Notes under the pieces: generated by a model
Databases searched by the model: none
What the model saw: the letters and a program-made list of their open reading frames with translations, nothing else
What the model was told of the DNA's origin: nothing
Program-made: the position numbers and the translations under genes
Assembly: GCA_039680175.1 (NCBI GenBank)
Contig: JBDKTO010000008.1
Location: 48,483 to 112,482, forward strand
DNA length: 64,000 nucleotides
Reading direction: 5' to 3'
Source: Veillonellales bacterium
Lineage (GTDB): Bacteria; Bacillota; Negativicutes; JAAYSF01
In this document: one piece after another, positions 60,901 to 64,000 of the stretch
How positions within the stretch are numbered: position 1 is the first letter of the stretch
Layout of the letters: the number at the start of each line of letters is the position of its first letter

Positions 60901-62513
60901 GAGATATCGATACTACTGACGTGGAATCGTCGGCGGGAGATATCACTATTGATTCCAAGCAAGGGGCCGTAGGATTTACCCATGTAATAGCGAAAAAAGG
61001 TTCTGTGGTACTGACGGCGCAGCAAGGCGATCTTAAAGCAAAGACTGCTGATTCTGCGGGTAATATTCAGGCGGATGTCATTACCTTAACGGCAAATAGC
61101 GGCAGCATTGGGGCTTCGGCAAGTCCGCTGCTGATTGACTCGTCCACTACCACGGACGGAGTGGTAACGGCAATGGCCGCAGGAAGCGTTTACCTTCAAG
61201 AAGTGAATGGCAACTTTAACATTAATCAAATTCAGTCCGCAAACGGAGGTAATATTGATCTGACTGCCGCTAACGGTTCTCTGTTGAATCGCGCCCAACA
61301 GAACGGAGCTGTGAATCTGATTGGGCAAAACATAACCTTGGCTGCAGCGCCGGGAAGCATCGGTGAAATGGGGAAACGTTTTGTAGTTGAGGCTGGAGGA
61401 ATATTGAATGCTTCTGCCGATAGCGACGTGGATCTGGAACAGCATACCGGCAATTTACAATCCGATTATATCAGGAGTACCCATGGTTCTATGGATTTAA
61501 ACATACCCGACGGCAAAGCATTGGTGACTGACTTGTCGGCTCCAAACGGAATACTGCAGATAGCGGCAGCCGGAGGAATGAAAATTGGTAATTTGGATGG
61601 TTCCCAGATTACCCTAGGTTCTCCATTGCCGGACAGTGTTATCGAAATTAGCCGCGTTCGCGTTTCTAATGGAATGACTATTAATGCCGATATTATTAAC
61701 TTGTCGTCAGTTACCGGTAGCGGAAGCGGGCCGCTGGAATTTAGTTTTGGCGGCGGCAGCCAAGGTTTGGCCAAAGATATTACGGTCGAAGTGACGTCGC
61801 CGACCAGAATTGATTTTACCCATTTAGCTGCGGATACGGCTACAATTGATGCCCAGGCGGATACGTTGCAATTTGACGATATCACCATCGGCAGTCGGGC
61901 AGATATTAATAATAACCTTTTCACTGTAGTAGTCAATAATCATTATGCCGGTACGTTGGAAGGCGATGTAGAATTGAATCCGGGAGAAACGCCATTCAAC
62001 TTGTATATGTCAACCAACAAATATGTCTCTACCAGTTCCAGAATTTTAAACTACGATCCGTCCTTTATAGTCAACGACTTCAGCACCGACAACAGCTATA
62101 CCCGGGTAGCGGAAAAAATGCTGGTAGGTATGACTAAGCCGCTGGCAACGACCGGGAACTTTGTTCCGGTTCCCGTTGCTGCACCAACTACTATTATCGG
62201 AAGCGGTGTTAATATCGGAATGAGCCTGATTACCGGGGCAGTAACCGGAACAACATCCGAACCAAGTATCGTACCGGGTGCAGGAACTGCGGCAGAAAGC
62301 ACTCCTCAAGCAGGTGTCGGCGTGCCGAGCGCGGCAATTACAGCCGGAAGCACGCCTGAAGCAAGTATTGGTGGAATACTGAGTGGGGGAACAGGCCTTC
62401 CAGCAGGAGGCATTGTTACGAGTGCTGAAAGTGCAGCGGCTGGAGAACCCGGGGTTATCGGTTCTGATGATAAGGAGAAAGAAAAAGACGCCGGTTCCGG
62501 CGACGGTGAGTAA
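45960..62513 (+). CDS. Giant TpsA exoprotein, filamentous-hemagglutinin/leukotoxin-like adhesin
   Basis: A single frame of 5,517 codons. The first 45 residues are strongly basic, then a hydrophobic segment (46-69, ending IAAAAAN): an extended TPS-type signal sequence. A TPS secretion domain follows (about 70-320; FNSFQYFNV and LNPQGMMVGAGGSVNVGSL). Most of the rest is Ala/Gly/Ser/Thr-rich beta-helix repeats, as in LktA-type filamentous adhesins. A helical insertion lies at about 2980-3200, near-identical repeats at 4655-4980, and the tail is disordered and acidic (DDKEKEKDAGSGDGE). ATG 45960 follows GGGGGG; the GTG at 45945 lies upstream of that site. Expected role: a surface filament for attachment; host or partner unknown. 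Confidence 0.93.
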   Translation: MKIQRKWRRAWRRGEPLYLARFRKHTSVRKQRPKLRLLRSEKAYKTVAAGLSAFAILDPLGLNIAAAAANNIVTDGQTKTTVAANGNITNITTNTVAGANGFNSFQYFNVNTGNTVNLQLPKNTANLLNFVTGGQQSNIYGILNSIKDGKIGGNVYFLNPQGMMVGAGGSVNVGSLTVFTPTKAFMNSVYNSALQQYDPAAVQEILAHSLQNAYVPIDSNGSIVVKGKINAMNDIKMYAGNVTVDKDTDTAGNVVSRGEIKNGAVFTATAPGFSDMVNTNGASRGTTLQNVNGNIEIVADGQIINNGTIANLTGTPGKTGVKTHDVTIKGKDIQLNEGSVVSARGYGSDSSGGAVTVKGTQSAVFNKGAVIDARGGEKSGDGGAIDFSANDSVKLAGGSFQAGAVKGEAGSVLVDPYGLEISESFNSDADFTAQAKAITVDSGVTIDAYGHDINLIASIHDFNDNGGAAFITMNNATLQGKNITLSATSAISSNSSGINTLGASAKIDVLDSTIQAAGSLKMTAASNLTMTNQPTAQIPANSCGDAAAAISNGNSTASVHVGSSKTGSTTVSAGGGMTLSAVNSVNVTTTADASGKTAGASTALSKISSTTQAYVDGNVTIANTPAASITATSGNTVTTVAKATTQGAAQDASGTSQSAQELKDYESDASTTDGKVTAAAALAINDITNTTQAYLASTSTATTPVFANGVQISSNAVNKSHVTADGSSVKSGATGVGVAVGINKVTSDNEAYVNQKIKANGLKVTAQVDDANTPTAKNQLTTTVTSGAGDAGKVGVAGALGVNLANLSSAAQIKKNVDGDGGNITLQAVNDSDSTVTVSGGSSGGSVGIGASAAMNIVKQNSAQAQIINDADITNANNISVQASGVHTLDTEATAGAAGGIAVSPVVALTAGDNSAEASIGTGSILTAGSLNVDATNSDTITTAATGSTDSSKAAVGAALAINVVNDTATATTDRDITTSGAVTLNAQNVDNITANATASASGGKAAKDDGTAESGQQNVDEMVSSQTSFGQTKQGKKQSEQKSATSASTSEGKLSAAAAVGVNVTDSETTAKTKAGHTITTGGKLTVKSAQNASDTVKADGSAVESADLGIGAAAAINTATINNLATLEKGTYNVTGLDVEAAAYNNGTSNRSLFDADATSGAGGSKISVAGSLALNVVNDISKATISSGANVPANGGDVTITAENISGTNAKATHANEGASDSKLGVGASVAITIETNDTEAWVGDNATVTGTGNSKVAATADEKLSNSAAGGAGGGAVGVAGSVTEETLSLTTKAYIGQAATIAAGQNVAVEATDTTTAKDYAGALADGTKVGISAGVDVGTIQKDTEAYIGSSAKVNSGNNVDIKAVSGENITSDAAGLAGGGSAGIAGAGAGYSLTDITKAYIANGTPTETTLLTAGGSLWLDADSNTTLNMVQNMAGIADTISFCAGAGVAVVNKTTKSFIGTETIGAGTTSLDASNTSVTALGSGTAGGLTVDDGSFNASYGQYASDENPVSLQDTTTDKKGNAQKTSIGTAKDTSGDQALSEKRSVHKGTTFWHGLAVTATNQDDIRTFAVGGGVAADGAVALSGGVNVISNTTNAQIGDKAKINQDNDSGADAQQSVRVAAGNDLYYIGVAGSLAGGSVAGVGAGANVTVITDRTDSSIGQSAQVKARNSLTVNAQDGQQLISLAANASIAGETAVAGAASVFYLDNATQATIGDSATVYTGGNTLVNAIDTTGTDLIAGDAAVGFGTAGVGGAVGVTYIKKDTQATVGSNATVDVLTDPQQSAVNMQAVDKDDSTKFDNVSGLLVQAQTQENVLTVDAAGAGGFYAGVAGAVSVESLDLTTHAGIGSSAKINTGDGKRTGGSSQSVTVAAHDNTKLTTITGALAGALGAGVAGGVDVGVIKDNTLADIGDGATVNAKQDVDVYALAEKAVNSTTVSASGGLGAIAGGVSVYSIGNGLDSDATSRLSTATTYKTKDSSKKKNDPTVSSADQYADNEATNSSVTDLLGKYNSGSMSGISSSAATSRNSSKTSSTLSYDTKVSKGTIAHIGAGANIHAGSKVTVQASDKINKLNITTGIASVGGVGLGAGVGVATVSDVVKAYADDNTQISANSTGSVNFAAIMDETAADKAYVGSGGIIAADAAVAVLKDQSQVEANVGNQTAIHDAKTISITTSDSRHLTAETVGAGVGVDSAGAAVAKVTLAGSDKAYTGNDVQLGLPSITSGSSTTDQILIEGSADLKADSTSEAANGGIGLAASGSVADATVATTVDAYTGKTTVTTGGSQLVTTGNTLHDSAGNTIDNVIIKASATPIAKATAKGIDIGALEVGVSQATASAKPTVDAYLGQQTTVNTNNIAITALVQTPGNDDFVYASAVASGGGLIGVNATSASASNEATVDSYIDDGSNLKISGQAVILAQTETRQHAEASGKNGGIVAVGANTATAQSNSKTNAYLGLGTKVNTSDTVNGTLGTPLMGQLLKIDAEGTDDNYAVSTAGAGGVVTGAAATAITTTTSVTNAYVEDDTQVGEMYDTTKYDASLNTVYVPVYSIKTVEIDSNHTSKFNSSVNTLSAGVVGMSGAKATHTETSDVTARISKQAAINVPDEVKLAAKDTVVKDWLGDFSNFDTGKYKDKGDAADWNIAAGSGGLAGAAAVQDNITVTSKAIAEVGDQADIHAGSDPAGTDCFTADAGSNIIVHDKSKINAGEAISQASDQTSLTVTSTNTVNFGANAKINSLYGKIKAGARGDADLDDRVAVDVFGGVSVAPSGQANVSYTGKNQLEVKQNASLTTDMDDIFLAAGQDSSGNSGTINDYADIHIWDNTIVPIDVTPNPRADITNDASIAIDDAADVASAQDLYLIATKGQLNANYSGVGKNTYSDLASLIGVSLELDGGSASAAGTGSVVVNGTAETGRNRNLSLDIGQGSYTPPPSEIAYDSDGNVIDPQIQWTNKYTRDSSNKTDKIIYHETQTTVLTSMTERLNNLQKLRAEYATDPVATGAYDAEIKFLETKMVAMGLGYWMTNPDTTQSFVACVPASSSQSPREIAQAYKNTMQTAQVKLQPVQNTVSAIKTRDIDQGVLDTDNATLQTASRDLDTLGITDKTTAHLNSIIADGSTLQTTKDKCTAYLTAAAAATFAQNRVDADKRNIQTNDTQITDTSISLSDYIKSQGFLSTDAYNALNTTITNVVNLYTDDYINSLSTTPEDSSSKINSVTIDNVMAKLGNIKVTADNLTIGGSGKLSAPGDASIKITNSTPSYLTVNDLTIRDGGNILINGGAAYTLPDIDKYNKTKGLNSGDHASQVVTKKNSDAPVISISNTFDPSQYTYNIRDTNGNTETCDVYAAPDITLNGTIANLDGIVSIASKAGSIYSNGSIYAGTVDITATNGDFVQSYVEGFDNIGGDPSYIYNNRNNSDLKIKGIVANGNVFISARYLNINGLIQSGIADWTVTIPQDATLTATAAQLGLPTPDKLVLFCNVQNEDHMRWITIPVYYDYSSQKYLFGASSTSGITYDELREDYPDQILPPPKSGPLTYKTANGNIATYNWDTNKYEFNTAFAEDISKTLSPGSSRFALSSTTDNIPVDYDGTSHEYVVEETAVHGGTVQLYGQIINTAQDGASTGKIKALDGYGSIAITNNSDKAVVVNNLSTGDGTAGVIDITDIQSVSPDGKTVTAKHTVYTSKDGVLTEKVDGQTVPVSSPTTITNQDGSTRQGTTYQPQESLYYTWTTGTDTSITTTYYYKTKKLLGWKFSDHLEGDVTGISMGVETPLDGGIYLSNSRPYDGSTTGTVIDNYSSDGYHSGITIQESNGTPQYQKLQEWTTSSWLGLVKTYHQIYEITKPMKNITINTVSASNPIGIEFIGSNSGTVKITSNTNIGLTGSISNSAGATTIHAGSGDISQNAGALITTKTLDMSGATIGTSDQAIRTENVDTLTAVANATNTQTAVADTGNIYVNQIIGGIGLKQVTADKGIVNIVADGSITGVNAATNDSGGNKSVVRAKRIELTSNNGSIGTSDSNGALQIAAGDTSSILAADKKQYGLKASAMDGIYIKNNQDTSNNQYDGNLLVDTVVSAIGDVTLSTAGQMIDNNLEEQIDSHTYNQLLNYWNSLQLTGSAAEDKLTDAVTAYEHRKTADYQTYWQLKTHIDGNGKYQLTDAETAWLNAQNQDITAYVQSQADKYDALKTEGVDKWNHASGTFDSTWTYTVKKGSDEYNQLAKGHSWTDTQLAVSVSSGTLKQLTDTNPVIKAPNVKGKHVQLNADKGIGSEVTLNISADAIKNPLNNTTSSIVLTDDQRVALAAAERDDIKINADGSIQVLQRKPVNVAVGSDGYLLATAKADYAYLASEGSVPLETINAQGPVRLKVSGGIENAWTDSTANIISNGHNVVLEAADGSIGTMTNPVRLDLSGQGILTARADGSIYITDKYTGSGANENLKIDNIYSKHDVNLDAAGSILAAYTDTVNIEGENLTLTAGNGNIGVASDAKNDTASKYLQVTLEKADSDQPPYELTATAENGDIYLASPGTNDFTIAKVKAHNAYLMSDAGDIQIDAAKGGVTATTVADLYAYKSVFQAAAGTAIAADDIQLEAHTGSIGASNTGGGALQVAATGAVTTAKGAQGVYLTQEGSFIANDVESTAGNISLTATTGNLETGTVTATSGSVTMHAHNNITAGTTTGAAGVSLTADTGDIKATQTRVTGSDAAEGITMTATAGNIETGTVTAAGGSVAMHAHTGITAGMTVGGAGVSLTADTGDIKATETRVTGSDAAEGITMTATAGNIQADTVTAQGGTIILNAGGSITSVGTSGLPDGISGKAGVKMTADNITADDVESTAGDISLTAANVNTKTVKADSGNINLTTTGNLETGTVAAGGSVTMHAHNNITAGTTTGGDGVSLTADSITADDVESTVGDIGLTAANVNTKTVKADSGNINLTTTGNLETGTVTAGGSVTMHAHNNITAGTTTGAAGVSLTADTGDIDTTDVESSAGDITIDSKQGAVGFTHVIAKKGSVVLTAQQGDLKAKTADSAGNIQADVITLTANSGSIGASASPLLIDSSTTTDGVVTAMAAGSVYLQEVNGNFNINQIQSANGGNIDLTAANGSLLNRAQQNGAVNLIGQNITLAAAPGSIGEMGKRFVVEAGGILNASADSDVDLEQHTGNLQSDYIRSTHGSMDLNIPDGKALVTDLSAPNGILQIAAAGGMKIGNLDGSQITLGSPLPDSVIEISRVRVSNGMTINADIINLSSVTGSGSGPLEFSFGGGSQGLAKDITVEVTSPTRIDFTHLAADTATIDAQADTLQFDDITIGSRADINNNLFTVVVNNHYAGTLEGDVELNPGETPFNLYMSTNKYVSTSSRILNYDPSFIVNDFSTDNSYTRVAEKMLVGMTKPLATTGNFVPVPVAAPTTIIGSGVNIGMSLITGAVTGTTSEPSIVPGAGTAAESTPQAGVGVPSAAITAGSTPEASIGGILSGGTGLPAGGIVTSAESAAAGEPGVIGSDDKEKEKDAGSGDGE
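59922..60311 (+). repeat. Two 195-bp tandem repeats inside the exoprotein gene
   Basis: Units start at 59922 and 60117, each encoding 65 residues beginning ETGTVTA and ending ATAGNI. The DNA is nearly identical, including synonymous positions. A third unit begins the same way at 60312 but soon diverges. Confidence 0.85.
60435..60890 (+). repeat. Two 228-bp tandem repeats inside the exoprotein gene
   Basis: Units start at 60435 and 60663, each encoding 76 residues (ADNITADDVEST... and ADSITADDVEST...). The DNA differs at only a few positions. Both contain an ETGTV-MHAHNNITAG block shared with the 195-bp repeats just upstream, so the region grew by successive internal duplications. Confidence 0.85.
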
Positions 62514-62613
62514 TTTAAGAAAGGTTTACCCGCCGCTGTGCCCGTGGCGGAAGCAGTAACCGCAACAAATGGAGAAAAATAAAAATTACAAAACAGAGAG
62601 AAGGAATTTGATT

Positions 62614-63048
62614 ATGCTTCAGGGGAAAAAAATATTGTTTGTATTCATGGCCATCGGCATCTTACTGTGTGCCATGGGAACGGTTCAGGCCGCGCCTGCC
62701 GCTGCGTCCGTGGGTTATGTTGATTATTTATATTTGATTAATCACCATCCCGATACATCTGGTGCTAATGAGGCGCTGAAGGCAGAGCGTGATCAGGATA
62801 AGCAGCAGTATGACGAGAAGTCCGCCGCACTCAGTGACCCGGATAAACAGGCCTTGGCAAAACAACTCAATCAACAGGTGGAGCAAAAGAGGCAGGAACT
62901 GCTTAAGCCGATCGCGGAAAAAATTAATGCTGCAATCAAAGAAGTTGCGGATGAAAAAGGGTTGTCAATCGTCATCAGTAAAAACAACGTGATTTATGGC
63001 GGGGTTGATATTACCGCTGATGTCTTGCAAAAGATCGGCGGTAAATAA
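62614..63048 (+). CDS. OmpH/Skp-family periplasmic chaperone
   Basis: A 144-residue exported protein: signal peptide (about 1-29, ending VQAAPA), then the VGYVDYLYLINHHPD start of the OmpH domain, a long charged helical hairpin (KAERDQDKQQYDEKSAALSD and QLNQQVEQKRQELLKPIAEK) and the conserved ending EVADEKGLSIVISKNNVIYG. Skp-like trimers hold unfolded outer-membrane proteins in the periplasm. I chose ATG 62614 because AAGGAA precedes it; the ATG at 62569 has no site. It is 100 bp after the giant exoprotein gene and probably helps TpsB or TpsA cross the periplasm. Confidence 0.87.
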   Translation: MLQGKKILFVFMAIGILLCAMGTVQAAPAAASVGYVDYLYLINHHPDTSGANEALKAERDQDKQQYDEKSAALSDPDKQALAKQLNQQVEQKRQELLKPIAEKINAAIKEVADEKGLSIVISKNNVIYGGVDITADVLQKIGGK

Positions 63049-63160
63049 GCAGCTAAAAATCATCTTTCTAAAGTGGATGTGGCGCAAAACAAGGCTTTTG
63101 TATCCGAAAGGATCAAAAGCTCAGTTTGCAAAGGGAACATACTAAAGGATTTAAATTATA

Positions 63161-63208
63161 AAGTCGATATTATGTTCAAATAATTTTAAACATAATATCG
63201 ACTTTTAT
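63161..63208 (+). terminator. Terminator after the secretion operon
   Basis: AAGTCGATATTATGTT pairs with AACATAATATCGACTT over 16 bp, followed by TTATCT. It ends the TpsB-TpsA-OmpH unit. The 3049-base-class gap from 63049 to 63476 otherwise shows no gene. Confidence 0.8.
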
Positions 63209-63476
63209 CTGATAAATAGTTCTTTATAAGATGAGTTTGTTCACGCTTTTTACAGCGATACAAAACCCGCCACCGATTGACTGTCGTCAAGGTGACGAGT
63301 TTTTGACGCTTAATTTTTTGAATTTGTTGGGATGGGTTCAATTTCCGTATACACTCATAGCGTTGGTAATTCGAAAATATATTAACTTTTGAAAGGACAA
63401 TGTTATTTGACGTAGTATAAAATAATTGATAATTGGTTTGTATACTACTTGAGATATATAAAGCGTAAGGTGCAAA

Positions 63477-63656
63477 ATGAGAAATTTAGGGGACTGGTTT
63501 AATAGTATCGAAGGAATTCGAGCAGCAATCAAAAATTTTACTATTCCTAAATTTATAAATAAAAATGAAGTAGTAGATATTAAAAATAGGTTTATATCAT
63601 CAAATATATCGTGTACCCCAAGGTACATTATTTTGTCCGCTGGATTTTTCCATTAA
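63477..63656 (+). CDS. Small hypothetical protein (59 aa)
   Basis: A 59-codon ORF starting MRNLGDWFNSIEGIRAAIKN behind AAGGTG. It is basic with hydrophobic patches and has no signal peptide. I do not recognise it. The AT-rich setting and lack of neighbours mean it could be a chance frame or a gene fragment. Confidence 0.3.
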   Translation: MRNLGDWFNSIEGIRAAIKNFTIPKFINKNEVVDIKNRFISSNISCTPRYIILSAGFFH

Positions 63657-63762
63657 AAAAGAAGAAATATGCACCAAGAAACTTACTGTCCCGGCAGCGG
63701 TATAATTCCCCTGCATAGTAATGCGTTGAAATGATGACAAAACAGTAAGAAGGTGGATAGGG

Positions 63763-64000
63763 ATGAAATTCTCAGAACGAACCCGATATACATTGGCGAA
63801 TTCCATTAAAGAACTTATGAGAAATATTCCACTAGATAAGATTAGTGTTCGGGAAATAGTCGAGAATTGTGGAACGACCCGCCAAACGTTTTACCGGAAC
63901 TTTAAAGATAAATACGATTTGGTCAATTGGTATTTTGACAAAATTGTTCAAAAGACCATCAAACAGATGGGACTGAGTCTGTCTTTAGAAGAAGGGTTAA
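63763..64000 (+). CDS. TetR/AcrR-family regulator, partial
   Basis: The first 79 codons of a gene cut by the right edge. The N-terminal DNA-binding domain is clear: MKFSERTRYTLANSIKELMR, then ISVREIVENCGTTRQTFYRN followed by FKDKYDLVNWYF, the TetR helix-turn-helix and its following helix. The FYRNFKDKYDLVNWYFDKI pattern is typical of the DhaS-like group with a C-terminal TetR_C_11 domain. GAAGGTGG precedes the ATG. Ligand domain and targets are outside the window. Confidence 0.88.
   Translation, partial: MKFSERTRYTLANSIKELMRNIPLDKISVREIVENCGTTRQTFYRNFKDKYDLVNWYFDKIVQKTIKQMGLSLSLEEGL

Noticed and set aside
46386..62309. Many antisense ORFs within the giant exoprotein gene
   Set aside because: The repetitive Ala/Gly/Thr codon pattern leaves the opposite strand open by chance; none has a start signal or a recognisable product.

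Overview
The window looks like a chromosomal segment of a diderm Firmicute, most likely Negativicutes (Sporomusaceae-like). This is an inference from content: Firmicutes-style ribosome binding sites, near-consensus sigma-A promoters and a Gram-positive-type LexA box at recA sit beside outer-membrane genes (a beta-barrel porin ending in Phe, a TpsB/FhaC-type pore, an OmpH/Skp chaperone). GlpABC, HydG, DASS and DcuC-type carriers point to an anaerobe using glycerol phosphate, dicarboxylates and possibly hydrogenase chemistry.

Layout. 1-1.4 kb: a RelB/DinJ-YafQ-type toxin-antitoxin pair and small unknown ORFs. 1.5-4.9 kb: a MarR-controlled export operon (HlyD-like adaptor, ABC-2 permease, universal stress protein). 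5.2-9.6 kb: LysR regulator divergent from a DASS anion transporter, an exported membrane-anchored protein, a HAD phosphatase and a small basic protein. 9.8-24.6 kb: a glycerol-3-phosphate island with two complete glpABC operons. Between them lie a lipoprotein/histidine kinase/response regulator three-component system, a HAD-IIB phosphatase, a DUF89 protein and glpT. 24.7-25.8 kb: recA with a LexA-like box, then the fossil of a metallophosphoesterase. 26.4-32.7 kb: a LysR regulator followed by a DcuC-like carrier, M20 peptidase, secreted alpha/beta hydrolase and porin, which together read as a nutrient-scavenging system spanning the envelope. 33-36.3 kb: pncB, an orphan hydG with a 200-nt structured leader, and an initiator tRNA. 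36.6-42.8 kb: a soluble PrpR_N-chemoreceptor hybrid, an unknown regulator-like protein, a LysR regulator, and a divergent fumarase/adenylosuccinate-lyase-family enzyme with its own DASS transporter. 42.9-44.2 kb: a zinc-ribbon protein, the 5' half of a c-di-GMP-I riboswitch and an IS21 transposase remnant joined to it. 44.2-63 kb: a two-partner secretion system with a TpsB pore and a giant exoprotein of about 5,500 residues (16.5 kb), followed by OmpH/Skp. 63.8 kb to the end: a truncated TetR-family regulator.

The observations I consider most worth following are the hydG leader with its competing pairings and terminator, the broken c-di-GMP riboswitch ahead of the giant adhesin, the mosaic duplication of glpABC around a sensor system, and the DcuC-M20-hydrolase-porin operon. 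I found no CRISPR array, no rRNA and no intact mobile element. All family assignments come from reading motifs and were not checked by database search.
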